From NCBI RefSeq assembly GCF_005938125.1, contig NZ_VCQN01000004.1:62001-126000 (forward strand): 64,000 nucleotides of DNA, read 5' to 3'. The DNA comes from Bacillus sp. BHET2. GTDB lineage: Bacteria > Bacillota > Bacilli > Bacillales > Bacillaceae_B. The translations under genes were made by a program, and so were the position numbers. This document shows positions 53,605 to 62,279 of the stretch, one piece after another; position 1 is the first letter of the stretch, and each line of letters starts with the position of its first letter. Below the pieces are notes generated by a model that made no database searches, was not told the origin of the DNA, and saw only the letters and a list, made by a program, of their open reading frames with translations.

Positions 53605-54063
53605 ATGACAGTATTACTTGATGCGAGAACGTCACAAAATGCAAGTTTCGCAAATTCTATCAATGTTCCACTAGGGGATGCTCCTGAGTTAATCGGCATA
53701 GTGGGATTAAATACGGGTGAGGCAACTGGCCCGGTTACTACTCAATTTGCCGGTACGGTATCCCTGCAAATACCAGGTGGACTACCAGATGAGGCTGCAG
53801 GCATTACAATTACTGTGGTAAGAGGCCTGGATATAGTGGCCGATCCCATTGTGTATTCAGCTACAGAGACCTATTCATTGAATCTTGAGCCAGACGAACG
53901 TCAAGTCGTGATTACATTTGAAGGCTCTGATTATAATGTTGTTTCTGAGGAATTATTAATCTATACCGTATTTGTCAACAACCCCCCCTTTTTACCAGGC
54001 GGAGACGTCCTTATTCGTGTAGGACCGGAAAGTTTTAATGCAGCAGTGTATGATTACAGCTAA
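53605..54063 (+). CDS. Small repeat-family protein, copy 2 (unknown function)
   Basis: A 152-residue paralog of copy 1: MTVLLDARTSQNASFANSIN, GLNTGEATGPVTTQFAGTVS, ITITVVRGLDIVADPIVYSA, and the family ending RVGPESFNAAVYDYS. It is the most diverged of the three in its middle (SLQIPGGLPDEAAG). ATG behind AAAAAGGAGGTGA. It is followed after 74 nt by the GT2 gene without a terminator, so the two may be co-transcribed. Confidence 0.8.
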   Translation: MTVLLDARTSQNASFANSINVPLGDAPELIGIVGLNTGEATGPVTTQFAGTVSLQIPGGLPDEAAGITITVVRGLDIVADPIVYSATETYSLNLEPDERQVVITFEGSDYNVVSEELLIYTVFVNNPPFLPGGDVLIRVGPESFNAAVYDYS

Positions 54064-54137
54064 TATGGATTAGATTGTCTTGATTTTCGTTAAGGAAAGG
54101 AAACGATGGGGATTGATTATGAGGGGAGGGAAAAAAC

Positions 54138-55340
54138 GTGAAAAAAGTATCCATTATCATACCATTTTATAATTGTCCATACGTGGATCAAGCTATTCTG
54201 AGTGTCTTAAACCAATCGTATGAAAATATTGAACTCATTGTAGTCAATGATGGTTCAACTAAGCATACAGAGAAAATATACCCCTTTCTTCATAACATCC
54301 ATCTTTATATTGAAAAACCGAATGGGGGAACTGGAAGTGCATTAAATGAAGGAATAAAAAATGCTACAGGTGATTATTTCGCCTGGTTGAGTTCCGACGA
54401 TCGTTTCGCTCCCCACAAAATCCAAAAACAGATTCAGTATATGGAGTCCACGTCTGCAGACATCTGCCACTCTGCTTATGCTCAAATCGATGAAAGAGGT
54501 ACCATTCTCACTCCCTCAATTGGCCTCCATTTTCAGCAACGACTCCCCTTCTTGAAGAAAATGAAAGAAGGAAGCTTTATAAATGGAAGTACGATCATGA
54601 TGAAAATGGACGTATTCACTCATATTGGGCTATTTAATGAATCCTTGCTCTATACCCAGGATTATGATTTATGGTTGCGAATCTTACGTAAGTATTCCTT
54701 CCGTTATATACATGAACCACTCGTACAGTACCGCTTGCATGAAAGCATGGGAACCAAAAGGTTTGAAAAGGAAATGACAGAAGAAATTGAGTTAGTCCAA
54801 CAACAACACCATCTAATGATGGAATGGTTAATACTAAAAGAGTTAAAAAAAACAATCATTTTGAAAGGAGGTGAGGCGATGACCGTATTACTTGATGCGC
54901 GTACGTCACAAAATGCCAGTTTCGAAAACTCGATTAATATACCCCTTACAGATGGTCCTGTGTTAACAGGAATTGTCGGATTAAATACTACCGGGGCAGC
55001 AGGTTCAGTCACTACACAATTTGGGGGAACTGTAACCGTCCAAGGACGACCTGGATCCCTAGGGTTAGCAGGGATTACCATCAACATATACAGAGGTCAG
55101 GACCCGACCGGAACGCTGGTTTATTCGGCAACCGAAAACATGAACTTTACTCAGGGGACTGCTACTGAAAACCCTATAACGGTTATTTCATTTGCAGGCT
55201 CTGATTTTCAAGTGGCTAATCCTGATGACTTATTAATCTATACTATGTTTGTCCAGACGAGTACAGCAGGTACTGGGAACATCCTCTTACGTGTAGGACC
55301 GGAAAGCTTTAATGCTTCCGTTTATGATTATAATAATTAA
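54138..55340 (+). CDS. Family 2 glycosyltransferase fused in frame to small repeat-family protein, copy 3
   Basis: A 400-residue open frame. Residues 1-~240 are a GT-A glycosyltransferase: MKKVSIIIPFYNCPYVDQAI, VVNDGS (35-40), the SSDD metal site (85-88), and QDYDLWLRIL with the acceptor-side acid. Residues 248-400 are the third copy of the MTVLLDARTSQN family. No stop separates them; the linker LKGGEA is simply the ribosome-binding site of the inner start read as codons. GTG start behind GAGGGGAGGG. Either the fusion is made, or the distal part is mainly made by re-initiation. Confidence 0.85.
   Translation: MKKVSIIIPFYNCPYVDQAILSVLNQSYENIELIVVNDGSTKHTEKIYPFLHNIHLYIEKPNGGTGSALNEGIKNATGDYFAWLSSDDRFAPHKIQKQIQYMESTSADICHSAYAQIDERGTILTPSIGLHFQQRLPFLKKMKEGSFINGSTIMMKMDVFTHIGLFNESLLYTQDYDLWLRILRKYSFRYIHEPLVQYRLHESMGTKRFEKEMTEEIELVQQQHHLMMEWLILKELKKTIILKGGEAMTVLLDARTSQNASFENSINIPLTDGPVLTGIVGLNTTGAAGSVTTQFGGTVTVQGRPGSLGLAGITINIYRGQDPTGTLVYSATENMNFTQGTATENPITVISFAGSDFQVANPDDLLIYTMFVQTSTAGTGNILLRVGPESFNASVYDYNN
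54879..55340 (+). CDS. Small repeat-family protein, copy 3, from an internal start
   Basis: ATG 54879 is preceded by AAAGGAGGTGA (54864-54874) with the same spacing as in copies 1 and 2, so a separate 153-residue product is likely even though the frame is open from the GT2 upstream. It starts MTVLLDARTSQNASFENSIN and ends RVGPESFNASVYDYNN. It is close to copy 1 in sequence (GTVTVQGRPG, YRGQDPTGTLVYSATE). Confidence 0.75.
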   Translation: MTVLLDARTSQNASFENSINIPLTDGPVLTGIVGLNTTGAAGSVTTQFGGTVTVQGRPGSLGLAGITINIYRGQDPTGTLVYSATENMNFTQGTATENPITVISFAGSDFQVANPDDLLIYTMFVQTSTAGTGNILLRVGPESFNASVYDYNN

Positions 55341-55425
55341 CTTCTTCTAGTGTAAAAAAGAGCTTGGACTCATACTACGGTTCCAACAAGTGGTGCAAAA
55401 AAAGTAAATCTCTATAGGTTTTCAG

Positions 55426-55450
55426 CGTGAGTTCTTAAACGAATTCACGC
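55426..55450. terminator. Hairpin after the small-protein array
   Basis: GCGTGAGTTC ... GAATTCACGC, a 10-bp stem with one mismatch and a weak T-rich tail. Weak terminator candidate. Confidence 0.4.
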
Positions 55451-55525
55451 TTAATTATTTTAATTTCCAAGAGATTTGAAAATAAATAAACCTTGTATAC
55501 ACCTCAGAACGGAGCCCATTAGATG

Positions 55526-56911
55526 TTAAGAATGAAGGGGGAGAGTGAAACCAGCAATGGTACCTGCCCCTTTTTCACTCTTCACCATTAATTCCCCATG
55601 ATGTAGGTTAATGATATTTTTACAGATGGCTAGCCCTAAACCAACGCCATCTGTATTTTCGTTCTCTTTGTAGAATAAGGTAGCCACATGCTGTATATGA
55701 TTTTGATCGATTCCTGGTCCTTCATCTTCTATTTCAAACGTGAATCGGGTATTTATCATGTGATAACGGATGAAAACCGTTGAATCCCGATGAGTGTACT
55801 TAATCGCATTATCCAGGAGGTTGATCACCACTTGTCGTATACGATTTTTATCGGCAAAGAGCTCGATGCTTTCTTTGCTTTCCAAAACGATGGAGATGCC
55901 TTTTCCTTTCCGTTTTTGATCCAGCTGAAGAACGACTTCATTGACCAAACAATCGAAAGAGAATGTCGTAGGGTGAATGGTAAAAGATCCTTTTGAAAAC
56001 CTTGAAAAGTCCAGCAGTTCCTCGACCATCCCGATCAATCGATCCGTTTCGTTTGAAATGATCTTTAAGCCCGCTTTGTTTTCCTGCACGTTTTGTAAGT
56101 CACCGGAGAGGAGTGTTTCACTCCAGCCTTTAATGCTCGTAAGGGGGGTCCGGAGTTCATGGGAAACAGAAGAGATGAACTCATTTTTCATCTTCTCTGT
56201 TTTAAGCAGCTCCATTGCCATGTCATTGAAGGACGTGCCCAAGGTTTGAAATTCGTCTTTGTATTGTCCGATAATTCTCGTTTCCAGTTCTCCTTTGGCC
56301 AGTTTTTGAGAAGCATTGGTCAGTTCAATCACAGGTTTCGTAATATTACGGGCGAAAAAAGTACTGACAATGAAAACCAGAAGCAAAATGATCAGACCAA
56401 TAGAAAATAATGAAAGTAAAATCGTTTGGAAATTGTTGTCCAGCGATTCAAGGGAGGTGATAAATCGAATCAATCCGATGGTTTTATTCTTGTCTTTTAA
56501 AGTGACTGATACAGCGAGAATATGTTCACCAGTAACCGGATGATCCCCGATCCACGTCCCACTTCCCTTACGAAACGCCTTCTCAATATCTTTGAAATCA
56601 GGACTTTTGTCCGGGATAAAACCAGTAGAGGAAGATAACAGATCCCCACGGGCGTTCAGAATTTGTGTTTCCGCTTGAGGAATTGAGAAGTTATTTTGGA
56701 TAGTAGACAATTCATTCCTCAACGTTAAAGAATTCAGATTCATATATTTACTGGCGAACTGTGATGAGTTGACAGCGTGATTCTTTAGCATGTCTGTTGT
56801 GCCATTGTAGTAATAATGATAGATACCGGAAACGAGAATGCCAAGGAACAGGAGGATGGTTAAGGTGATGATGGAGACATTTTGGAGGAGAAGTCTTCTC
56901 TTAATCCCCAT
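55526..56911 (-). CDS. Sensor histidine kinase (HAMP, HisKA, HATPase_c)
   Basis: A 461-residue membrane kinase: helix 1 at about 9-31, an extracellular sensor to ~162, helix 2 at ~163-185, HAMP, the phospho-acceptor His251 in ISSVSHELRTPLTSIKGW, and ATP-binding boxes INLLDNAIKYTH, EDEGPGID and GVGLGLAICKNI. The frame extends to 56950, but AGGA is spaced for ATG 56911, which overlaps the response regulator by 11 nt. Third gene of the lipoprotein-RR-HK operon; the signal sensed is unknown. Confidence 0.92.
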   Translation of the reverse strand: MGIKRRLLLQNVSIITLTILLFLGILVSGIYHYYYNGTTDMLKNHAVNSSQFASKYMNLNSLTLRNELSTIQNNFSIPQAETQILNARGDLLSSSTGFIPDKSPDFKDIEKAFRKGSGTWIGDHPVTGEHILAVSVTLKDKNKTIGLIRFITSLESLDNNFQTILLSLFSIGLIILLLVFIVSTFFARNITKPVIELTNASQKLAKGELETRIIGQYKDEFQTLGTSFNDMAMELLKTEKMKNEFISSVSHELRTPLTSIKGWSETLLSGDLQNVQENKAGLKIISNETDRLIGMVEELLDFSRFSKGSFTIHPTTFSFDCLVNEVVLQLDQKRKGKGISIVLESKESIELFADKNRIRQVVINLLDNAIKYTHRDSTVFIRYHMINTRFTFEIEDEGPGIDQNHIQHVATLFYKENENTDGVGLGLAICKNIINLHHGELMVKSEKGAGTIAGFTLPLHS

Positions 56912-57608
56912 GCTCATTTTCCTGCAAGCCGTCATTCCAACGGTATCCAAATCCCCAAACTGTCAGGATATAGTGAGGGCGTGAAGGATCGTTTTCGATT
57001 TTTTGACGGATTCTCCGTATATTCACATCCACTATTTTAGGATCTCCTGCGTATTGGAGTCCCCATACTTCATCTAGAAGATCATTTCGGGAAATGGCTT
57101 CGCCATTCGCCTTAAAGATGATTCTAAGCAATTCATATTCAATCGGAGATAAGTCGATCTTTTTTCCCTGGACGAACAGAAGTCTCTTCTGTTCGTCCAG
57201 GGTGAAGGGGGACTTAGCATCCTCCTGGTCATTTTGCATATTCATCCTTCTCAGTAACGCTTCAATTCGGGCGATGAGCTCATTGGGACTAAATGGTTTC
57301 GATATATAATCGTCTGCGCCGTTCATCAAACCATGCACTTTATCCATCTCTTGTACTTTGGCCGTCAGCATGATGATCCCTATAGATGGATTCCAATCCC
57401 GGATCTCTTTACATGCCTGGAATCCGTTCATTCCAGGAAGCATGACATCGAGCAGAACAACATCGATAGGGGGATGAGCATTTTTGAGAAGGGCGATACC
57501 ATCCTCTGCATTGCCTGTTTGGAGGACAGCATAACCATATCGCATTAAGTTAATCTCAATAAATCCACGGATTGGCTCTTCGTCTTCTATGATTAAAATG
57601 TGCTTCAA
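56901..57608 (-). CDS. OmpR-family response regulator
   Basis: A 235-residue regulator with receiver domain (phospho-acceptor Asp54 in VVLLDVMLPGM, KPFSPNEL) and a winged-helix DNA-binding domain (LSPIEYELLRIIFKANGEAIS, VDVNIRRIRQKIE, WGFGYRW). TTG start behind GGAGGTGTG. Its likely targets are the TGTAAC-type direct repeats in the divergent promoter region at 58.9 kb. Confidence 0.93.
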   Translation of the reverse strand: MKHILIIEDEEPIRGFIEINLMRYGYAVLQTGNAEDGIALLKNAHPPIDVVLLDVMLPGMNGFQACKEIRDWNPSIGIIMLTAKVQEMDKVHGLMNGADDYISKPFSPNELIARIEALLRRMNMQNDQEDAKSPFTLDEQKRLLFVQGKKIDLSPIEYELLRIIFKANGEAISRNDLLDEVWGLQYAGDPKIVDVNIRRIRQKIENDPSRPHYILTVWGFGYRWNDGLQENEHGD

Positions 57609-57631
57609 CTATACACACCTCCATTGGTTCG

Positions 57632-58864
57632 TTACTTAGGCTGGAATAGACGCTTGCCTACTGCTGCCGAATAGTTTGTTACATAAGTAAATTGATTCGT
57701 TTCATATAAAATATTCCATCCTTTAGGAAGAGCTTGCCCTTTGTCGATTGCGTAAACATCAAACAGCACGCTATCATCCTTTTTTGAAAGAAATTTCACA
57801 TAGCGCCCGTCTTTTGATTCCTCCACTTCTACAGCTGGCCAATCCTGAGGGAGTTCAAATCGATAGAGGTAACTGGCATTGTCGTAATACTTATGAATGA
57901 GCTCAGCCTGCTTTTGATCGTTTAGCTGATAATACTCATTGATAAAGGGCATATCAGCATAAGCAAGGCTTTCACTGCTCGCTTCCCTTTGGATGGTGAA
58001 TTCAATGATACCATCTCCGTTCGAGTCTTCACTATTCACTGCGTAAGCCCTAAAGAGCTCTTCCTGCTTCAGGTTATCTGGTAGAATATTCATCAATTTG
58101 TCTTTCCTTACACCAATTATGAATGATGTAGAAGAGTGTGCACCAACACCTGCATCCAGTACGACTCCTTTTAAAGAGGGAGAGATGGAACCTGATGATG
58201 AATGATAATAAGGATATACATATGGATCTAACTTCAACTCATCTAAAACACTCACGTTATTCTTGTCGAATTGATAGAGACGAACCGAATGCTCCTGATT
58301 TGGAATGAGCGAGGCAAGAAGGATTTCCCCTTTTGTATCATTGGAGAAATTCCCCGAGAAAAACGCACTATACTGTGATTCCATTAGTTTCTTCGGTTTG
58401 CCCTTCGAAACGTCGTACACAATCAATGCTTTATCTGACGCATCTTCTGAGAAGGAGAACCCAACCAGAATTTCTTTGAACCCATCATTGTTCAGGTCCA
58501 TGAATTCCACTTTATGAAGTTCCCTTCCAAGATCCTTCAACTTAAGCGTTTCCTTCCAAGTCCCTTTTTCTTCTTTTAACACGATCGCCTCCATTTGGGA
58601 GGTCTGATCTGGAAGTTTATAAAATACGATCAGTTCGTTTGTATGATCCTGATCCAAATCGGCTTCAATCATTTTGTTTGCTTGTTTGTCTTCAATGGGT
58701 GAGACCCATTCCGCCTGTGCTGGAACATACTTCCCAATCGCTTGTTTTACTTCCTGCTGTTTGACGGGGAGTTCCGGCGGTTTCAGTAATGATGTACTGG
58801 ATTGGAATAGTGAGCAACCCGTACACATGGAAAGGCATCCGATTAGGAACAAAACCTTTTTCAC
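57632..58864 (-). CDS. Lipoprotein with VCBS/FG-GAP-like repeats
   Basis: A 410-residue protein. A signal peptide ends in the lipobox CTGC (Cys17). Calcium-loop-like segments follow: EADLDQDHTNELIVFY, FMDLNNDGFKEILVGF and NSEDSNGDGIIEFTI, pointing to a beta-propeller. It is anchored to the outer face of the membrane. First gene of the operon with the two-component system, so it may be the sensory partner. GTG start behind AGGATGTGATG. Confidence 0.85.
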   Translation of the reverse strand: MKKVLFLIGCLSMCTGCSLFQSSTSLLKPPELPVKQQEVKQAIGKYVPAQAEWVSPIEDKQANKMIEADLDQDHTNELIVFYKLPDQTSQMEAIVLKEEKGTWKETLKLKDLGRELHKVEFMDLNNDGFKEILVGFSFSEDASDKALIVYDVSKGKPKKLMESQYSAFFSGNFSNDTKGEILLASLIPNQEHSVRLYQFDKNNVSVLDELKLDPYVYPYYHSSSGSISPSLKGVVLDAGVGAHSSTSFIIGVRKDKLMNILPDNLKQEELFRAYAVNSEDSNGDGIIEFTIQREASSESLAYADMPFINEYYQLNDQKQAELIHKYYDNASYLYRFELPQDWPAVEVEESKDGRYVKFLSKKDDSVLFDVYAIDKGQALPKGWNILYETNQFTYVTNYSAAVGKRLFQPK

Positions 58865-58923
58865 TTGTTCATCACATCCTACCTATAGCTTTCATTAGTA
58901 TAGTGTAAACCCAATCGACAAAA

Positions 58924-58940
58924 GTAACAAAAAAGTTACA
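58924..58940 (-). promoter_or_regulatory. TGTAAC-N5-TGTTAC direct repeat facing the two-component operon
   Basis: On the minus strand it reads TGTAAC TTTTT TGTTAC, a perfect match to the WalR/OmpR-type direct-repeat pattern TGTWAH-N5-TGTWAH. It lies 60 bp upstream of the lipoprotein start. Confidence 0.6.
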
Positions 58941-58955
58941 AAAGTCGAGTTTCTT

Positions 58956-58972
58956 TGTAACCAGGAAGTAAC
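58956..58972 (+). promoter_or_regulatory. TGTAAC-N5-AGTAAC direct repeat facing the deacetylase gene
   Basis: TGTAAC CAGGA AGTAAC fits the same response-regulator pattern with one mismatch. TATCAT at 58994-58999 could be the -10, placing the repeat over the -35 region as in activated promoters. Confidence 0.5.
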
Positions 58973-59032
58973 CCTTTTCTCTACATATGCCCCTATCATT
59001 AAACGTAACAAGAAAACAGAAAGGTGATCGAT

Positions 59033-59989
59033 ATGGGCAGACGAGGAAAAAAAAGAAAATGGATCAAACCCATTGAATTAACTGGAATACTGGGAGTGAT
59101 CGTGCTCCTCCTCATTCTTTCAACTTCATGGTTGTTGGATATAGGGGAAGCAAAGATTTCCAACGAAACATCGACACATCAAAAAGATGAGAGTCCCAAA
59201 GAGACTTCGGCTATAGATCAATCACCAACAAACCCTGACGGTGAAGCTGATAACGAATTGGATGGACAAGAGGTTTCTTTGAAAAATGATAATGCTGGAA
59301 TCCATTCTAATGAAGAAGGCCCTGTAAAAGGGGAGTCCGATAAAGGAATGGAGACCCCTTCGGATAAGGCGGTTGAACAACAGGTAACAGATAACGAAAA
59401 GACCATCTACATCACATTCGATGATGGTCCTAATGAGAATACAGAGGCGATTCTCCAATTGCTTGATCAATATGATGCGAAAGCGACCTTCTTCATGTTG
59501 GAACCGAATATGAGAAAATTCAAATATGCCGTCCAACACATGGTTGAAAAGGGGCACAGTGTCGGATCCCATGGGGTCACTCATGATGTATCCCAATTCT
59601 ATCAATCTAGTGATTCAGTTGTGAGTGAAATGCTGACGGCTCAGTCTACATTAGAGTCGATAACAGGTATCCATAGTGAATTGATCCGCGTACCTTATGG
59701 ATCTGTTCCTAATATGACACCGGAATATTTGGAAGCGGTGAAGGAAAAAGGATTTACATTATGGGATTGGAATGTGGATAGTGAAGATTGGAAGTTCAAT
59801 AATGGGCAATATGTCCAAAGTGTCATGAATCAGTTAGCATCTTTTCCATATGGAGATCAGTCGAAAATCATTCTTATGCACGAAAAACATACGACACTTG
59901 CCCATCTTGAGTCATTGCTACAAAAACTGACGGCTCAAGGATACAAAATGGAGGCAATAACAGATCAAATGAATCCAGTGACGTTTTAA
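59033..59989 (+). CDS. Membrane-anchored polysaccharide deacetylase (NodB family)
   Basis: A 318-residue protein with an N-terminal membrane anchor, an acidic Ser/Glu-rich linker to ~120, and a complete NodB domain: TFDDGPNENTEAIL, GHSVGSHGVTHD, IRVPYGSVPN, FTLWDWNVDSEDW and IILMHEKHTTL. It removes acetyl groups from a wall or extracellular polysaccharide at the outer surface. ATG 59033 fits AAAGGTGA; the GTG at 59024 overlaps that site. Upstream region has a response-regulator-type repeat. Confidence 0.9.
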   Translation: MGRRGKKRKWIKPIELTGILGVIVLLLILSTSWLLDIGEAKISNETSTHQKDESPKETSAIDQSPTNPDGEADNELDGQEVSLKNDNAGIHSNEEGPVKGESDKGMETPSDKAVEQQVTDNEKTIYITFDDGPNENTEAILQLLDQYDAKATFFMLEPNMRKFKYAVQHMVEKGHSVGSHGVTHDVSQFYQSSDSVVSEMLTAQSTLESITGIHSELIRVPYGSVPNMTPEYLEAVKEKGFTLWDWNVDSEDWKFNNGQYVQSVMNQLASFPYGDQSKIILMHEKHTTLAHLESLLQKLTAQGYKMEAITDQMNPVTF

Positions 59990-60007
59990 GAAAGGAGAAT
60001 CGTGTAG

Positions 60008-60880
60008 ATGAAGTCAAAGTGGAAGATTGTGATTAGTATATTAGCTTTATTGACTGTAACATCAGGAGTCTTTTTATATTTTGTATTTTCAAAGGTAGGT
60101 GCTTTCTTTGATGAAACGTATCAACCGATTAAGACGGATACTGAGTCAACGGAGATAGATAAGGGGAAAGAGGCGGAACAAGTTATCCATGTTCTGCTGA
60201 TGGGTGTGGATGAACGGCCGCATGACAAAGGAAGACCGGACGTGATAATGGTAGCAGAGCTCGATCCTAAATCCAAGCAAACTAAAATCGTGAGTCTTCC
60301 AAGGGATACGAAAGTGAACATCCCCGGAAGAAATAAACCAACGAAGCTCAATCATTCCTATACTTATGGAGACGTTCCTTTGACGGTTCAAACGGTACAA
60401 CAGTTGCTTGACATTTCAATCGATTATTATGTGAAAGTAAATATGAACGGATTTGAAGATATCATGACAGAACTTGGACCACTTACGGTTCAAAATGAAC
60501 GTGACTTTACGTTCGGTGGACATCATTTTCCAGAAGGAAGAATTGAATTGGGTCAAGATGAAGTTTTGCCATATGTACGGATGAGAAAAGAAGATCCATT
60601 AGGGGATGAAGGGCGAAACATTCGCCAGCGTAAGGTGATCGAAGCGGCTGTCGATAAAATCATTGGAGAAAAAGATTTTGCAGGCGCACTGGGGTTACTT
60701 GAAGAAATATCTCCGTATCTACAATCGAATCTTCAAGAAAAAGATTTAAAAACGTTGTATACAAACTATCTGCCTTCATTTAACACCATCAAGCAGGAAG
60801 AACTGAAGGGTGAAGGAGGACTTGAAGAAGACGGTCTTTGGTACTTTAAAGCTGTAGACCCTACTGCTGTATTTCAATGA
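60008..60880 (+). CDS. LytR-CpsA-Psr (LCP) family wall-polymer ligase
   Basis: A 290-residue protein with an N-terminal membrane helix and an outer LCP domain: VLLMGVDERPHDKGRPDVIM, SLPRDTKVNIPG, LNHSYTYGDVPLTVQTVQQ and YVRMRKEDPLGDEGRNIRQR with the catalytic arginines. LCP enzymes attach teichoic acid or capsule to peptidoglycan. It lies 18 nt behind the deacetylase in one operon, suggesting joint cell-wall remodelling. ATG behind GAAAGGAGAATCG. Confidence 0.93.
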   Translation: MKSKWKIVISILALLTVTSGVFLYFVFSKVGAFFDETYQPIKTDTESTEIDKGKEAEQVIHVLLMGVDERPHDKGRPDVIMVAELDPKSKQTKIVSLPRDTKVNIPGRNKPTKLNHSYTYGDVPLTVQTVQQLLDISIDYYVKVNMNGFEDIMTELGPLTVQNERDFTFGGHHFPEGRIELGQDEVLPYVRMRKEDPLGDEGRNIRQRKVIEAAVDKIIGEKDFAGALGLLEEISPYLQSNLQEKDLKTLYTNYLPSFNTIKQEELKGEGGLEEDGLWYFKAVDPTAVFQ

Positions 60881-60900
60881 GACAAACATCTGCTTGAAAA

Positions 60901-60945
60901 TAAAAGAAGCTAACAACCTTAGACTAGGTCGTTAGCTTCTTTTCC
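60901..60945. terminator. Bidirectional terminator
   Basis: AAAAGAAGCTAACAACCT pairs with AGGTCGTTAGCTTCTTTT. It serves the LCP gene and the convergent DUF1206 gene. Confidence 0.85.
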
Positions 60946-60948
60946 AGT

Positions 60949-61812
60949 TTAATAAATCGTCATGTGTCGGTTTTTCCCTTTTAAAATTTGGAAGACTCCA
61001 TAAAGAAATAATCCAAGTGCTACAATCCCAAGCAACCACTGTCCGTATGGTTGCTGAGCGATCTTCGATAAGGCTCCGTCCAACCCTTTTGTTTTATCAG
61101 GGTCAGCTGTTATCGCCGTTTGAATAAAGAAATATCCGATCATTAAAAAGACGATTCCCCTTGAGTATAATCCTAGTTTTCCTGTCTTTCTTCCCAATTC
61201 CCATTCTTTATTGGTCATTTCATGCCGCTTGAATTTGTTGGTGTATTTTTCAGTATAAGCTTTATGAATCTCATAAAAGGCGAATCCAATGATAATGACT
61301 CCGATTATCCCGACAATCCACTGTCCGAAAGGCTGAGCCAATAATTTGGCGGATAAGGTTTGTTTAGATCCCGAACCTGAACCTGAGCTTCTTGCATGCA
61401 TGGCAATAGACAAGGCATTAAAAGTTAGCGAAGCATAGGCAATCCCACTAATCAGACTACTCAGCCTCCGAAACATGGATTTCCCTCCATTTTTCACGTG
61501 TTCCGGATCCAGTACAACTTGAATGAGGCGCCAAAGGACGATTCCGATCAATCCCAGCCCCAAAATCCAGAGAAGGACTTCCCCGAAAGGCTTACTTGCC
61601 ACTGCAGAAAAGGCACCCTTCGAGTCAGAAGTGCTTCCCCCGATCCCGAACGCGGCCATTACAGATAGTGCCCCTATGAGCATATATACAATTCCTCTTG
61701 AGATATATCCAATTCGTGCGAATCCTTTAATCCAAGGTTTTATGTCATCAGCTGAAACAGATGAATCTTTCTTGCCTCCATTTGAAGAGGTGATAGACGA
61801 CACTCTTTCCAT
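60949..61812 (-). CDS. DUF1206 membrane protein
   Basis: A 287-residue protein of three repeated two-helix units, each with a GR..Y.SRGIVYM.IG-like start (GFARIGYISRGIVYMLIGAL; KTGKLGLYSRGIVFLMIGYF) and a QPFG/QPYGQWLLGI end. This is the DUF1206 pattern, function unknown. The frame runs to 61884, but MERVSS at 61812 behind GAAGGGAAG is the better start. Confidence 0.9.
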   Translation of the reverse strand: MERVSSITSSNGGKKDSSVSADDIKPWIKGFARIGYISRGIVYMLIGALSVMAAFGIGGSTSDSKGAFSAVASKPFGEVLLWILGLGLIGIVLWRLIQVVLDPEHVKNGGKSMFRRLSSLISGIAYASLTFNALSIAMHARSSGSGSGSKQTLSAKLLAQPFGQWIVGIIGVIIIGFAFYEIHKAYTEKYTNKFKRHEMTNKEWELGRKTGKLGLYSRGIVFLMIGYFFIQTAITADPDKTKGLDGALSKIAQQPYGQWLLGIVALGLFLYGVFQILKGKNRHMTIY

Positions 61813-61965
61813 ATAGGTTTCTTCCCTTCTGATTCTATATTCACAGTACATATGTATGCTATTCCCTTGGAAGCAATAAAACAAACCATATCAGGTGCAG
61901 TAAATGTTGGATGGTTTGAATCAATTTTGCCTGTTTTCCTGAAGTGTTTTTTTATCTGAAACCTA

Positions 61966-61994
61966 TTTACAACGGTTTAGGAGAGGAGTAATAT
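61966..61994 (+). promoter_or_regulatory. Sigma-A promoter of the ktrAB riboswitch leader
   Basis: TTTACA (61966-61971), 17-bp spacer, TAATAT (61989-61994), just upstream of the c-di-AMP aptamer. Confidence 0.65.
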
Positions 61995-62009
61995 ATCTAT
62001 CATCAAATG

Positions 62010-62150
62010 AATATTCTTGATCGCTTAATTCATTTTGAAGCGGGGGACCCGAAAGTTTTAAGGGGTGAATCCTTTCTTTTGAAAGGTAGGGCTACTTCCA
62101 TGACCCGAATCCGTCAGCTAACCCCGTAAGCGTAGTGGGAGAGGATGATA
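62010..62150 (+). ncRNA. Cyclic di-AMP riboswitch (ydaO/yuaA type)
   Basis: Conserved blocks are GAAGCGGGGGACCC (62037-62050), GGGGTGAATC, GGTAGGGC and the long signature CCCGAATCCGTCAGCTAACC, then CCGTAAGCG. It precedes ktrA, a classic ydaO-class target: high c-di-AMP shuts off potassium uptake. Confidence 0.95.
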
Positions 62151-62169
62151 CTTGTGATCTGTAACGGAT

Positions 62170-62200
62170 GACCACAGGCTTAGTTCCTGATGGTCTTTTT
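62170..62200 (+). terminator. Expression-platform terminator of the c-di-AMP riboswitch
   Basis: GACCACAGG, CTTAGTT loop, CCTGATGGTC (one bulge) and TTTTT, 80 nt before ktrA. Confidence 0.85.
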
Positions 62201-62279
62201 GCGTTGTTCTTTCTGGAAATAGAGTCATGAACACGTGGTAGTTGGTTAAGCTATAAAAAAGGTTTTGGAGGATTTCACC

